Positions 44,096 through 54,754 of a DNA stretch of 64,000 bases are shown piece after piece. Each line of letters starts with the position of its first letter. The stretch's first letter is position 1. A program made the position numbers and the translations under genes. The DNA is taken from NCBI RefSeq assembly GCF_001889165.1, contig NZ_CP016020.1:1338501-1402500 (forward strand), written 5' to 3'. The DNA is from Bacillus weihaiensis (GTDB lineage: Bacteria; Bacillota; Bacilli; Bacillales; Bacillaceae). The notes below the pieces were generated by a model. That model saw only the letters and a program-made list of their open reading frames with translations, was not told where the DNA came from and did not search any database.

Positions 44096-44334
44096 TTGAA
44101 CTGATTAGTTTGTCACGCGACTGACTTCACTACATTTCAAAAGTCCTTGATGAATGTCTTACTTATTCACTAATTATATTATAAAAGGAGGTTTTTGGAA
44201 AATGTGCAGAACATTGTCGATAAAATTTATTTTTTCTTGAAAATAAAGATTTCTTAATGAAAAAGCATGATGAAGCCCAGAAATAGGGACTTAATATGGG
44301 GAAATTACACCATAACGTATGCTAGATTTAATAT

Positions 44335-44680
44335 AATTTACAAAACCTTAACAATTGAATCCTTAGAGCCTCGAGGCTCTTTCAAGACGCAAAAAGAGAA
44401 ACCTTCCCGAAATGTATCATAAGTATGCACGATGCAAACTTATGGTACTGGAGAAAGAAAGATTCTCTGTGAACGATTTACGGCAAGGCAACTTACTTAA
44501 CCTACAAGAAGTACTTTTGAACCTACCAACGATTTAAAGCTATTTTTCCAGCTATCAATATTAATCTAATACCCTCAGTATTGATGAAAAATCACGTTTC
44601 ACAAGACCTGTTGAGCACAAACTTGCTGTTATGATTTACTCCCTTAGCTACTAGAATGATTGAACGGATTCCATTTACTA
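44335..44680 (+). pseudogene. Degraded mobile-gene relic (copy A)
   Basis: Aligns over most of its length with 61540-61855. Shared blocks include AAGACGCAAAAAGAG-like, CTTCCCGAAA, CCAACGATTT, ATCAATATTAATC, GATGAAAAATCACGTT and TTAGCTACTAGAATGA-like. Multiple frameshifts and stops leave no gene. The parent family was not recognised; a transposase or repeated phage-like gene is possible. Confidence 0.5.
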
Positions 44681-44698
44681 ACGACCTAGTAAAGCAAT

Positions 44699-44746
44699 TA
44701 AAGAACAATATCGTATTGAAAGTATTAGATTTTGTTCTTTTTTTTG
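44699..44746 (+). terminator. Terminator-like hairpin downstream of yqhG
   Basis: AAAGAACAATATC pairs imperfectly with GATTTTGTTCTTT, followed by T8. It points away from yqhG, so it would end transcripts from the relic side; it also resembles an inverted SinR box pair. Confidence 0.5.
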
Positions 44747-44778
44747 TATTGCTCTAGGCGATTTCGCTTTACTTATAA

Positions 44779-45576
44779 TTAACGAAATAAACCTTGTGGA
44801 GTTAAATAAAAGATACCACCATTTTGAATAGAAATATTTATTTGGGGCTCATAAAGCTCCTTTAACGCTTCTTTCTCTAATTCATAACAATCTGGTTTTT
44901 CTTCTACATCTTCGTAAAAGTGATTTAAAAGCTGTAGATCTTCATCCCACCTTTTACGTGCAGAGATAGCCCATTGCTGATCCTTTTCATTTACCTTTTG
45001 CATAATAAATTGCTCAATCCGTTTCAATCCACTTTGTGGCTTAATAAGAGGAGCCATGGTAAAACAAAGATCTGGTATTTTAGGAGTTAGAGTTATTCTT
45101 TCGAGTTTTTCTTGAAATTGTTCAACAAGAGTACCACTTACCAAATGCAATCCAATGGAGTAGAGCTCATCTTTTTTCATATCACATTGATAAGAAACTA
45201 AAATATTCACACCGATCCATGGATGTAAGGGAATGTTCCCACCAGTTGCCTTCGCTTGTTCAAAAAGTCGGATATAACTACCTAATGTGGTTGTTGAGCG
45301 AAATATTTGATGCAGGCGTGGTGCTCCAAAGTGCATAACCTCGCCTTTCAGGTCTTTTGGAGCACGATTCTGATCTGTAATGAGAGTTACCTTCATAGGA
45401 TTGGGAACTCCATTTGTTTTTTCTAAGTAATGCCAATAAAAAGGCCGGTTCATTAGTTCCTTATCCATATCAATTGTAAGTTGAACCGTCATATAGCCTG
45501 GTTCATTTTCAACGATAGCACATGAATTAGCTTTGAAAAAGCTCTCCAAAAAGTGATGAATTTCTTCTTGCTGCAT
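44779..45576 (-). CDS. yqhG: YqhG family protein
   Basis: A 265-residue soluble protein matching YqhG: QEEIHHFLESFFKANSC at the start, RPFYWHYLEKTNGVPNPM, LHPWIGVNILVSYQCDMKKDE and ISIQNGGIFYLTPQGLFR at the end. It lies 44 bp downstream of the SNF2 helicase yqhH, as in B. subtilis, so the two may act together. The biochemical role is unknown. Confidence 0.88.
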   Translation of the reverse strand: MQQEEIHHFLESFFKANSCAIVENEPGYMTVQLTIDMDKELMNRPFYWHYLEKTNGVPNPMKVTLITDQNRAPKDLKGEVMHFGAPRLHQIFRSTTTLGSYIRLFEQAKATGGNIPLHPWIGVNILVSYQCDMKKDELYSIGLHLVSGTLVEQFQEKLERITLTPKIPDLCFTMAPLIKPQSGLKRIEQFIMQKVNEKDQQWAISARKRWDEDLQLLNHFYEDVEEKPDCYELEKEALKELYEPQINISIQNGGIFYLTPQGLFR

Positions 45577-45620
45577 ATAATCGCCACCTTTCGTTTTATT
45601 GAAAATAAGAATGTATAGAT

Positions 45621-47306
45621 TTATTTATCTCCACTTGCTGCTTTTCTTTGTTCCTGTGTATGTTGGGCGTAATCAAGAATAGATGTTAAATTTTCCATTT
45701 TGATTTTCATTTCACGATCGCTTTTTGAATGATACATAATGTCTTGTATGTGTTCATCGAAATTTTTAAGGTCTAATCTTGTGAGGATTTCATCTAGGTC
45801 ACCAATCACTTTTTCAAACAGATTTATTTTGTCATATAAAAGAGTTAGGATATGTTCCTCAACTGTATTTCTTGTAGCCATATTGTATATATTTACATCA
45901 TGTTCTTGCCCGAGGCGATGAATCCGTCCAATTCTCTGTTCAAGTCGCATCGGATTCCATGGTAAATCATAGTTAATGATATTATGACAAAATTGAAGGT
46001 TGATCCCTTCACCACCAGCCTCAGTTGCTATTAACACTTGTACACGATTTTTAAAGAGCTCTTTCATCCAATCTTTTTTTCCGCGTTTAAAGCCGCCACG
46101 AAACGGTACAGAAGTGATTCCATTTTGTTTAAGAAACCATTGTAAATAAAACTGAGTTGCACGATATTCAGTGAAAATGATTACCTTGTCATCAATTTTT
46201 TTAATCAGTTCCACAACTTTTAGTGCCTTTGAATTTTGAGTAACACCGTCAATGGCCATCATGATGTCTTTAATAATATGGTTTGGCAAAGAAGCTTCTT
46301 CATCTTCTGGTATGTCGAGCATTTTCTTCAATGTCATATAAACTGCTTCTCTGCTACTACAGGCCTCTCGTTGCAAGGTCATGATAGAAAAAGTATTACT
46401 AGCAAATTGGGAAGAAGATTTTAATTCGGTAATTGTGTCATAAAGATGTTGCTCCGTTTCTGAAAAGTTAATTGGCACTGTTTCAACATTACGTTTAGGC
46501 CACTCGATTCCCGTATCTCCTCTTCGATTTCGAATCATCACTTTGTTGATAAGTTCACGTAAGTGCTCGTGATCTTCTAGGGAGCGTTCTTTTGCAGAAA
46601 AAGCTTCTGTAAAGTATGCTTCATTTCCCAGGTGCCCTGGTTTAAGTAAAGATACTAAATTAAAGATTTCTTCTACTCGATTTTGTACTGGAGTTGCAGT
46701 TAGCAAAAGGCAATATTTTCTCTTAAGATTTTGTACAAACTCATAGTTTTTTGTTTTGTTATTCTTCAGCTTGTGAGCTTCATCAATAATCACTAAATCA
46801 TAATTTTGATTGTAGACAATATCACGATGAGGATTCCTTTTTGTTGTATCAATGGACGAAACAACAATATCACAAGCCTCCCATACATAGCTTTTCTTTT
46901 GTTCTACTGCTGGTATAAAGAATTTTTCATTTAATTCTCGTGCCCACTGGGAAACTAGAGAGGCAGGTACTAAGATCAAGACTTTTTTTACAAGCCCGCG
47001 AATCATATATTCCTTTAAAATGAGTCCAGCTTCTATGGTTTTTCCTAAGCCAACTTCATCAGCTAAAATGGCTTTTCCATTCATATTCTCCACCACACGT
47101 TGAGCAACCTGTAATTGATGAGGAAGCGGTGTGAAATGTGGTAGGTGATTTGGGGCTAGTAACCCTTCAAAGGTAGGAACTGCTGTATGCTGTTGAACTT
47201 CACAAGCAAGCTTATATAACTCCCAATTAGACCAAGGTCCGTCATGTTCAAGTTTTTCAATAAAGCCAGTTTGCCATGATGAATCAAAATTCATTTTGAT
47301 ATTCAT
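45621..47306 (-). CDS. yqhH: SNF2-family DNA/RNA helicase-like ATPase YqhH
   Basis: A 561-residue SWI2/SNF2 ATPase. Motif I ADEVGLGKTIEAG (about residue 95), motif II DEAHKLKNN, motif III LLTATPVQN, motif V TEAGGEGINLQFC and motif VI QRIGRIHRLGQ are present. It is divergent from the gcv operon and precedes yqhG. A chromatin- or transcription-remodelling role like RapA is inferred from family only. Confidence 0.93.
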   Translation of the reverse strand: MNIKMNFDSSWQTGFIEKLEHDGPWSNWELYKLACEVQQHTAVPTFEGLLAPNHLPHFTPLPHQLQVAQRVVENMNGKAILADEVGLGKTIEAGLILKEYMIRGLVKKVLILVPASLVSQWARELNEKFFIPAVEQKKSYVWEACDIVVSSIDTTKRNPHRDIVYNQNYDLVIIDEAHKLKNNKTKNYEFVQNLKRKYCLLLTATPVQNRVEEIFNLVSLLKPGHLGNEAYFTEAFSAKERSLEDHEHLRELINKVMIRNRRGDTGIEWPKRNVETVPINFSETEQHLYDTITELKSSSQFASNTFSIMTLQREACSSREAVYMTLKKMLDIPEDEEASLPNHIIKDIMMAIDGVTQNSKALKVVELIKKIDDKVIIFTEYRATQFYLQWFLKQNGITSVPFRGGFKRGKKDWMKELFKNRVQVLIATEAGGEGINLQFCHNIINYDLPWNPMRLEQRIGRIHRLGQEHDVNIYNMATRNTVEEHILTLLYDKINLFEKVIGDLDEILTRLDLKNFDEHIQDIMYHSKSDREMKIKMENLTSILDYAQHTQEQRKAASGDK

Positions 47307-47627
47307 AGAAAGACAGTCCTTTCAATCGATGTGCTTATTAACAATGTTCACTAAAATTGGATTGATAAGTAGAAAAAAGTAATATGTAGTATATAAATCT
47401 TTTTAAAACCGAACATTAAGTTGTAAAAAAACAAAAATATTAAGGAAAAAAGTAATTGATGTATTCTTTTTCCCGTGGTAGGATATTAGGTAAGAAAGTT
47501 CATAATTTGCTTATCATTCAGATAGCTTAACGCTTTCATGCTTGTTGAAATGTCTAAATGTTGAAAATGTCGTCATTGTTTTTACTAGTATTGCCAAAAA
47601 AGAAATGAAATATGTGCGGATGAGAAT

Positions 47628-47817
47628 AAGGGGAGAGACTATAGATTTTATAGCGCCGAAGGAGCAAACAACTGTGAATCTCTCAGGCAAAAAGACTCTT
47701 ATTTGACGCGACTCTGGAGAGTGTTTGCAAATAGCAAACTACCAAAGGGGAAAGCATTGTGTAATATGTTAACTAACGTACTGCATAATGTAAACTTTCA
47801 GGTGTAAAGGACAGAGA
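47628..47817 (+). promoter_or_regulatory. Tandem glycine riboswitch upstream of gcvT
   Basis: Two glycine aptamers in series. The first has GGGGAGAG, GCGCCGAAGGAGCAAA, ATCTCTCAGGCAAAAAGACT and CTCTGGAGAG. The second has CCAAAGGGGAAAGC and AACTTTCAGGTGTAAAGGAC. These are the conserved gcvT-element sequences. The second aptamer runs into the 5' arm of a terminator, so glycine binding should permit read-through into gcvT-gcvPA-gcvPB. Confidence 0.95.
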
Positions 47818-47857
47818 CTACCATTCCTAATTGAGTGGTAGTACTCTGTCCTTTTTT
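47809..47857 (+). terminator. Riboswitch-controlled terminator
   Basis: GGACAGAGACTACCA (47809-47823) pairs with TGGTAGTACTCTGTCC (47836-47851) with one bulge, then T6. Its 5' arm overlaps the end of the second glycine aptamer. Confidence 0.92.
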
Positions 47858-47998
47858 GGTGCCAGACCCCCACCACGTTAAAGGGTGAAAGTGAAACGCG
47901 GGTTTTATACATAGCAAGCGGCAACACATATTGAAAAACACGTGTCAAATAAATGATTTAGATCCATACAAGTTAACTTAGAGAGGGGTAAGTAAAAC

Positions 47999-49099
47999 AT
48001 GACTGATTTAAAACGAACACCATTGTTTGATGTATATAAAAACTATGGAGCAAAGACTATTGATTTTGGTGGTTGGGATTTGCCAGTACAATTTTCTTCT
48101 ATTAAAGAAGAGCATGAGGCAGTTCGAGCGAAAGCTGGATTATTTGATGTATCACATATGGGAGAGGTTGAAGTCCGTGGAACAAACAGCCTAGCTTTTC
48201 TACAGAAGATGATGACGAATGATGTTTCTCTCCTTAAAGATGGTGGGGCTCAGTATACGGCAATGTGTTATAAAGACGGGGGAACAGTTGACGATCTCCT
48301 TATTTATAAAAAGGCGGACAATGATTATTTACTCGTTATTAACGCCTCTAATATCGAAAAAGACATAAACTGGCTTAAAGAAAACCTCATTGGAGATGTT
48401 ACACTAAATAACATTTCAGATGAAATCGCGTTACTCGCTCTTCAAGGACCTGCTGCACAAACCATTCTCCAAACCCTGACTGAGACAGACCTATCGACAA
48501 TAAGGTTCTTTAAGTTTATTGATGGAGTAGAAATTGCAGGCAAAAAAGTTCTCGTATCCAGAACAGGATATACGGGTGAAGACGGATTTGAATTGTATTG
48601 TAATGAAAAGGATGCAGTGCATCTTTGGGAGACGATACTGGAATCTGGTCAAGCAGAAGGACTACTCCCTTGTGGCTTAGGTGCTAGAGATACATTGCGT
48701 TTTGAAGCAACACTTCCCCTGTATGGCCAAGAGCTTACAAAAGATATTACACCGATTGAGGCTGGGATAGGTTTTGCTGTTAAAACAAATAAACAGGAAG
48801 ATTTCAATGGCAAAGACGTATTAAAAGAGCAAAAAGAAAATGGTGCTAAACGGAAATTAGTAGGAATCGAGCTTCTAGATAAAGGAATTCCTAGACATGG
48901 CTATGAGGTTTTTGTAAACAATGAAAAAATTGGAGAAGTAACAACTGGTACACAATCTCCAACATTAAAGAAAAATATAGGGTTAGCCCTACTAAATAAA
49001 GAATTTGCAGAACTAGGAACAGAGCTAGAAGTTCAAATTCGCAAAAAACGCTTAAATGCTGTAGTCGTTGCTACACCATTTTACAAACGATCAAAATAA
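47999..49099 (+). CDS. gcvT: Glycine cleavage T protein (aminomethyltransferase)
   Basis: Transfers the methylene group from the H-protein-bound aminomethyl intermediate to THF. 366 residues: [22 protein letters not shown], the LFDVSHMGE loop, the folate-site [19 protein letters not shown] and [12 protein letters not shown] are clear. The SD GAGAGGGG precedes ATG 47999. First gene of the glycine-induced operon, 140 bp past the riboswitch terminator. Confidence 0.96.
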   Translation: MTDLKRTPLFDVYKNYGAKTIDFGGWDLPVQFSSIKEEHEAVRAKAGLFDVSHMGEVEVRGTNSLAFLQKMMTNDVSLLKDGGAQYTAMCYKDGGTVDDLLIYKKADNDYLLVINASNIEKDINWLKENLIGDVTLNNISDEIALLALQGPAAQTILQTLTETDLSTIRFFKFIDGVEIAGKKVLVSRTGYTGEDGFELYCNEKDAVHLWETILESGQAEGLLPCGLGARDTLRFEATLPLYGQELTKDITPIEAGIGFAVKTNKQEDFNGKDVLKEQKENGAKRKLVGIELLDKGIPRHGYEVFVNNEKIGEVTTGTQSPTLKKNIGLALLNKEFAELGTELEVQIRKKRLNAVVVATPFYKRSK

Positions 49100-49367
49100 A
49101 ATAATCTTTTAAAGAGGATAGCAGTATTCAAAATAGTGGCTTTCCGGAAAAACCTTAAGTTCCAGTTTTCCTTTATGTACAACGTTTCTTCTTTAATACG
49201 GAGAGTAGCTCTTTTCTTTCTAAAAACTATTTTGTGTGAATTAGGACGAATCGTCACTAAATCTGAAATAAAATAGCAACAATGTTTGAGAGAAGAGCCT
49301 AGAATAACATTCACAGTTCATGAAGCTAGTCAAATATTATGTGTTTAGGTTGGAGAGGAGATTAACT

Positions 49368-50714
49368 ATGAATCATCGTTACTTACCAATGACGGACAAA
49401 GATAAACAGGAAATGTTAGAGGCTATAGGAGTTTCGTCTGTTGAAGAATTATTTCACGATATTCCAGAAAGTGTTCGTTTTCAAGGAGAGTATAAAATAA
49501 AAAAAGCGAAATCTGAAACAGAGCTACTAAAAGAATTAACTAAGCTGGCTTCAAAAAATAAAGATTTAAAAAGCTATGCATCCTTTTTAGGAGCAGGTGT
49601 TTATGACCACTATATGCCAATAATCGTTGACCATGTTATTTCACGTTCAGAGTTTTATACGGCTTATACACCTTACCAACCAGAAATATCTCAAGGGGAG
49701 CTACAGGCAATCTTTGAATTTCAGACGATGATATGCGAGTTAACAGGTATGGATGTAGCTAATTCCTCTATGTATGATGGCGGGACAGCAGTAGCAGAAG
49801 CAGCTATGCTTGCAGCAGGTCATACGAAAAAGAAGAAGATTCTTGTATCAATGGCTGTCAATCCAGAGTCTAGAGATGTTATCAAAACATATGCTAAGGG
49901 TCAATATATTGATGTGATTGAGATTGCAACAACGGATGGAGTTACAGATATGGATGCTCTTAAACAGGAAATGGATGAAGACGTTGCAGCTGTTTTAGTA
50001 CAATATCCGAACTTTTTCGGGAATATTGAGCCGTTACAAGATATTGAGCCAATTGCTCATACGGGGAAAAGCATGTTTATCGTTTCTTCTAATCCATTAG
50101 CACTTGGTGCATTAACGCCTCCTGGTAAATTTGGTGCCGATATCGTTGCTGGCGATGCACAGCCATTTGGAATTCCAACAGCATTTGGTGGCCCACATTG
50201 TGGTTATTTTGCCGTAACAACTAAGCTTTTACGAAAAGTTCCAGGTCGTTTAGTCGGTCAAACAACTGATGAAAATGGGAAACGCGGTTTTGTTTTAACA
50301 CTTCAGGCACGTGAACAGCATATTCGTCGTGATAAAGCGACGTCAAATATTTGTTCAAACCAAGCGTTGAATGCACTTGCTGCTTCTGTAGCCATGACAG
50401 CATTAGGTAAGCAAGGTGTGAAAGAAATGGCTATTCAAAATATCCAAAAAGCGAACTATGCAAAAAGAGCATGTATAAAAGCAGGTATTGAAGTACCGTT
50501 TAATCAACCAATCTTTAATGAATTCGTAGTGAAATTATCAAAGCCTGTATCAGAAGTTAACAAAGAGCTTTTAGAAAAGAACATCATCGGTGGCTTTGAT
50601 TTAGGTAAAGTTGATCCTACACTTGAAAATCATATGTTGATTGCTGTTACAGAGCAACGTACAAAAGACGAAATTGACACACTTGTAAAGGAATTGGGGG
50701 ATGGCAATGAATAA
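49368..50714 (+). CDS. gcvPA: Glycine dehydrogenase (decarboxylating) subunit 1
   Basis: The PLP-fold subunit without the cofactor lysine, 448 residues. [55 protein letters not shown] and GGPHCGYFA are typical. ATG 49368 is chosen for the SD GGAGAGGAG. A 268-bp gap from gcvT holds no gene. The stop overlaps the start region of gcvPB, so translation is coupled. With GcvPB it forms the P-protein that decarboxylates glycine. Confidence 0.95.
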   Translation: MNHRYLPMTDKDKQEMLEAIGVSSVEELFHDIPESVRFQGEYKIKKAKSETELLKELTKLASKNKDLKSYASFLGAGVYDHYMPIIVDHVISRSEFYTAYTPYQPEISQGELQAIFEFQTMICELTGMDVANSSMYDGGTAVAEAAMLAAGHTKKKKILVSMAVNPESRDVIKTYAKGQYIDVIEIATTDGVTDMDALKQEMDEDVAAVLVQYPNFFGNIEPLQDIEPIAHTGKSMFIVSSNPLALGALTPPGKFGADIVAGDAQPFGIPTAFGGPHCGYFAVTTKLLRKVPGRLVGQTTDENGKRGFVLTLQAREQHIRRDKATSNICSNQALNALAASVAMTALGKQGVKEMAIQNIQKANYAKRACIKAGIEVPFNQPIFNEFVVKLSKPVSEVNKELLEKNIIGGFDLGKVDPTLENHMLIAVTEQRTKDEIDTLVKELGDGNE

Positions 50715-52164
50715 TCAAGATCAAGCACTAATTTTTGAATTAAGTAAAGAAGGCCGTATTGGATATAGTTTACCGGAGCTTGAAGTTGACGAATTGTCAT
50801 TAGATGAACTCATTCCTTCTGATTATATAAGAACAGAGAATGCAGAACTACCAGAAGTTTCAGAGCTTGATATCATGAGACATTACACAGCCTTGTCAAA
50901 ACGTAACCATGGTGTTGATTCTGGCTTTTACCCATTAGGCTCATGTACGATGAAGTATAATCCAAAGATTAATGAAAATGTAGCTAGAATAGCTGGTTTA
51001 GCACATATTCATCCATTACAAGAAGAAGAAACTGTGCAAGGTGCAATGGAGCTGTTATACGATCTTCAGGAGCATTTAAAAGAAATTACTGGAATGGATG
51101 AGGTGACTCTTCAACCTGCAGCTGGAGCGCATGGAGAATGGACTGGATTAATGATGATCCGTGCATACCATGAAGCGAATGGTGATACAAAAAGAACGAA
51201 GGTGATCGTTCCAGATTCGGCTCATGGAACAAACCCAGCATCTGCAACAGTGGCTGGCTTTGAGACAATTACCGTAAAATCTGACGAAAATGGTTTAGTT
51301 GACTTAGCAGATTTAAAACGAGTTGTTAATGAGGAGACAGCTGCATTAATGTTAACAAACCCTAATACATTAGGTCTATTTGAAGCACATATTTTAGAAA
51401 TGGCAAAAATTGTTCATGATGCTGGTGGAAAGCTCTATTATGACGGAGCAAACTTAAATGCAGTATTAAGTAAAGCACGCCCAGGAGATATGGGTTTTGA
51501 TGTGGTTCATCTTAACCTTCACAAAACATTCACGGGTCCACATGGTGGTGGAGGTCCGGGATCAGGTCCTGTGGGTGTGAAATCAGATTTAATTCCTTAC
51601 TTACCAAAACCGGTACTAGTAAAAATAGACAAAAGCTATCATTTTGATTACGATCGTCCTCAATCAATAGGACGTGTAAAACCATTTTACGGGAATTTTG
51701 GTATCAATGTACGAGCTTATACATATATTCGTACAATGGGACCAGATGGGTTGAAGGCAGTTACGGAATATGCAGTATTAAATGCAAACTATATGATGAG
51801 ACGTTTGGCACCTTATTATGACTTGCCTTTCAATCAACATTGTAAGCATGAATTTGTCCTTTCAGGGAAGCGACAAAAAAAGCTCGGCGTACGTACACTT
51901 GATATAGCGAAACGGTTATTAGATTTTGGCTATCATCCACCAACCATCTATTTCCCATTAAATGTGGAGGAGTGTATAATGATTGAGCCTACGGAGACAG
52001 AATCTAAAGAAACATTAGATTCCTTCGTGAATGCAATGATACAGATAGCAAAAGAAGCGGAAGAAAATCCAGAAATTGTTCAAGAAGCACCTCATACAAC
52101 GGTTGTAAAACGTCTAGACGAAACGACAGCCGCGAGGAAACCAATCTTAAAATATCAAAGATAA
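50707..52164 (+). CDS. gcvPB: Glycine dehydrogenase (decarboxylating) subunit 2
   Basis: The catalytic P-protein subunit, 485 residues. The PLP lysine lies in [18 protein letters not shown] (about residues 265-282). [16 protein letters not shown] and [13 protein letters not shown] are family marks. ATG 50707, 6 bp from GGGGG, is preferred to ATG 50701. It overlaps gcvPA. Confidence 0.96.
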   Translation: MNNQDQALIFELSKEGRIGYSLPELEVDELSLDELIPSDYIRTENAELPEVSELDIMRHYTALSKRNHGVDSGFYPLGSCTMKYNPKINENVARIAGLAHIHPLQEEETVQGAMELLYDLQEHLKEITGMDEVTLQPAAGAHGEWTGLMMIRAYHEANGDTKRTKVIVPDSAHGTNPASATVAGFETITVKSDENGLVDLADLKRVVNEETAALMLTNPNTLGLFEAHILEMAKIVHDAGGKLYYDGANLNAVLSKARPGDMGFDVVHLNLHKTFTGPHGGGGPGSGPVGVKSDLIPYLPKPVLVKIDKSYHFDYDRPQSIGRVKPFYGNFGINVRAYTYIRTMGPDGLKAVTEYAVLNANYMMRRLAPYYDLPFNQHCKHEFVLSGKRQKKLGVRTLDIAKRLLDFGYHPPTIYFPLNVEECIMIEPTETESKETLDSFVNAMIQIAKEAEENPEIVQEAPHTTVVKRLDETTAARKPILKYQR

Positions 52165-52170
52165 TGTTGA

Positions 52171-52206
52171 AAAAACTGACTTGCTGTATGGTGAGTCAGT
52201 TTTTTG
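52171..52206 (+). terminator. gcv operon terminator
   Basis: AAAAACTGACT pairs with AGTCAGTTTTT, then T-rich tail. Confidence 0.88.
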
Positions 52207-52344
52207 TTATTCTCTGCAGAAATATCACCTTTTCACACCTTTTATGACTAGTTTTTAGAACCTTTGTCGAGAGGAAGGAATTTGGGTTCTTATTAATCGA
52301 ATTAGACTAATAAGAAAAAATATAGAAAAGGTTGGTGTAGTACA

Positions 52345-53028
52345 TTGGCAGCAAAATATGTAACAATTTCTAAGGCAGCAGCATTAATTGGAGAAAAATC
52401 TTTCATACTAAAAAATTGGGAGGAAGAATTTTCAGAGTTCATTACAGTTAATAGAGATGAAAAAAACAGTCGATTACTTACTACGGATAATATTGAATTT
52501 TTCCGTAAAATAAAATCTTTCAAAGAAAGCAATTTGGATAATGAAACGATTAAACAACTACTACGTAATCAAGTAGCAGGAATGAAAGCTCAAGACTCTA
52601 ACATGCAAACCTCCGAATTAGAAGAACTGAAAAGCTCTTTATCAAGAATAACATCGTTTATCGATTCTAGAGAAGTCCAGGAAATATTAAAATTAAACGA
52701 AAAGCTTAATCAATTAGAGAAAAATGTAGTTCACTCTGTACATCAAAAAATCTCAGACACAGCCAAATTACAGACAGAAGTTGCTAGATTTGAATTTTCA
52801 GATGTACAGGATATGATTTCCTCTTTAGCTGAAAAGGCTGAAAATGAAAGAGCGCTGTATAAGGAAGAAGTTCATAAGGAAAGAGAAATTGCTCAAAAGC
52901 AGACGGATGCTCGAGAAGAAAGGTTCTTAGCTTTTGTAAAGGATCATCAGCAAAGGCAAGAAAAACTAAAACAAGAGCAGAAGTTTGGATTAAACTTTCT
53001 TAAGCAAAAGATTGGATTTGCAAAATAA
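52345..53028 (+). CDS. MerR-type HTH protein with long coiled coil
   Basis: A 227-residue protein. The N-terminal MerR-like winged HTH (residues 5-75: VTISKAAALIGEKSFILKNWEEEF, RLLTTDNIEFFRKIKSFKE) is followed by extended coiled coil (85-215) and a basic end KFGLNFLKQKIGFAK. This resembles chromosome-anchoring RacA or DUF3967 proteins in architecture, not effector-binding MerR regulators. TTG start with a weak SD. It may bind DNA as a structural protein; the function is unproven. Confidence 0.7.
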   Translation: MAAKYVTISKAAALIGEKSFILKNWEEEFSEFITVNRDEKNSRLLTTDNIEFFRKIKSFKESNLDNETIKQLLRNQVAGMKAQDSNMQTSELEELKSSLSRITSFIDSREVQEILKLNEKLNQLEKNVVHSVHQKISDTAKLQTEVARFEFSDVQDMISSLAEKAENERALYKEEVHKEREIAQKQTDAREERFLAFVKDHQQRQEKLKQEQKFGLNFLKQKIGFAK

Positions 53029-53183
53029 GATAAGGTTCTTTTTAGTAATTGCTGCTAAGGGGTACAAGATTCAGTAAAAAATAAAGAAGCTATGAAGAAT
53101 AGATTCCCTAGTTTTCATGCAGGGAATGTTCCTGCATTTTATTTAATGGAACAACGAGTTTACAAAATATCTATAATAAAAAA

Positions 53184-53300
53184 GGGCTCGGACAAAACAA
53201 AGAGCCGGGCACCTGCCGATCTAAATTATTGTGTACACTTGATCATTCTGTGCGTACATATAATTGATGCGGTATGGTTTCCGGCACTTCTGTCCAAGTC
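53184..53300. repeat. Dispersed element with terminal inverted repeats, copy 2
   Basis: Second copy of the 37997-38118 element: GGGCTCGGACA at the left and TGTCCAAGTC at the right. Conserved GGACAAAACAAAGAGCC, ATTGTGTACACT, GTGCGTACATATA and GGCACTTCTGTCC. It lies in the gap between the MerR-type gene and yqhB, which has no other gene. Confidence 0.78.
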
Positions 53301-53352
53301 TTTTTTGAAAAAATTGTAAATCTAGTAGTAAAGGAGTACTAGGATATTTATC

Positions 53353-54594
53353 TTAAAGCTCTTCAGTTAGATTTAGTTTTGAAATTTTAATTTTTTTGAG
53401 CTTGCTTTCTTCAACATCTAACACTTTAAAGTGAAGATTTTCATAGGTATATTCTTCTCCTTCTGTAGGGAAACGACCTATTTCTGTTGAGATGAACCCT
53501 GCTAATATATCTTCTTGTTCGGGTATTTTCGTATCAAACACTTCATTAAGTCTTCTTAATGAAATTTTACCATTACAAATCATTTGGTCGCCTGTTATTT
53601 CATGGATAAGGATATCCTCATTTTCATCAGTTTCATCTTTAATTTCTTGGCCGATCATCGCCTCAATAATATCTTCGTGACTAATGATTCCCTTCGTTCC
53701 GCCATATTCGTCTAGAACAATTGCAAGATGTCTTTGTCTTTTCAACATTAATTTAAACACCTTTTCAATTGAATGGAATTCAAATACAAACAGTGGTTCT
53801 ATATCAATAAAATCCTCCAATTTCTTTTCAGGTGCTAATGACCATGCTAGTAAGGACTTAGAGTGTAAAACACCAATGATCTGATCCATATTATCTTTGT
53901 AGACAGGGTACCTAGTGTGGCTTCCATTTAAAACAATATGACGAGCCTCTTCAAAAGAAGTACCACAAGCAATACCTTGAATTTCTGTACGTGGTGTTTT
54001 AAGTGCATCTCGAACATCTAAATCATAAAAGTCAATTGCTCCTTTTATCCTTTGTGTTTCTTCATTTTGAAGAATCCCCTCTGAAGTAGCGATATTGACC
54101 ATAGTGATCAGCTCTTCTCTCGAGATAGAGGCTGCACTTTCTTCGTCTTTAGATAATTTATTAATAACAATTCTTGTAAATCTTGACAATAAAAAGATTA
54201 GTGGCTTAAAGACAAACAATATGACTTTAATGACCGGATACACAAAATAGGCAATCTTATCAGCGAATGTAGCTGCAATTGACTTTGGTAGAACTTCTGC
54301 GAAAATGATTAACACGATGGTTAGTACTCCAGTAGCTACTCCGACGTTAATCCCGTATTCTAAAGCAATAATCGTAACTAGTGTTGGCAACATTATATTG
54401 GCAATATTGTTACCGATTAAAATACCTGTAATTAACTCATCTGGTTTAGACACAAGCTCTAATAACTTTTTAGATTTTTTATCGTCATTATCAGCTCTAG
54501 ACTTTATTTTCATTTTATTAACAGCAGTTAGAGCTGTTTCACTTCCTGATAAAAAGAAGGACATAAAAAGAAAAAACAATATAGCGATTATCAA
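53353..54594 (-). CDS. yqhB: CorC/HlyC (CNNM-type) membrane protein YqhB
   Basis: A 413-residue protein. An N-terminal DUF21/CNNM domain with four membrane helices (SGSETALTAVNKMKIKSRA; EVLPKSIAATFAD) is followed by two CBS domains (about 190-320, including TRYPVYKDNMDQIIGVLH and VLDEYGGTKGIISHEDIIEAMIG). A C-terminal CorC_HlyC domain completes it. Relatives act as Mg exporters (MpfA/YhdP type); the hemolysin name is historical. SD GGAGGA. Confidence 0.9.
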   Translation of the reverse strand: MIIAILFFLFMSFFLSGSETALTAVNKMKIKSRADNDDKKSKKLLELVSKPDELITGILIGNNIANIMLPTLVTIIALEYGINVGVATGVLTIVLIIFAEVLPKSIAATFADKIAYFVYPVIKVILFVFKPLIFLLSRFTRIVINKLSKDEESAASISREELITMVNIATSEGILQNEETQRIKGAIDFYDLDVRDALKTPRTEIQGIACGTSFEEARHIVLNGSHTRYPVYKDNMDQIIGVLHSKSLLAWSLAPEKKLEDFIDIEPLFVFEFHSIEKVFKLMLKRQRHLAIVLDEYGGTKGIISHEDIIEAMIGQEIKDETDENEDILIHEITGDQMICNGKISLRRLNEVFDTKIPEQEDILAGFISTEIGRFPTEGEEYTYENLHFKVLDVEESKLKKIKISKLNLTEEL

Positions 54595-54754
54595 ATTTTG
54601 ACTCCTCCAACATATATATGTACTTAGCTATTTTAACTCTAATGGTACCGAGTTTTTAACGAAAAAGCGAGGGTTTTATTTATAAATATTTTGTCATATC
54701 CCATCTTTTTCATCCTGTTTTATACATTATTGTTTTTTTATTATGTAAATGATT

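Noticed and set aside
44337-44355. TTTACA-AAACC-TTAACA resembling a PhoP box
   Set aside because: It lies at the edge of a decayed relic with no gene downstream to regulate; likely coincidence in AT-rich sequence.
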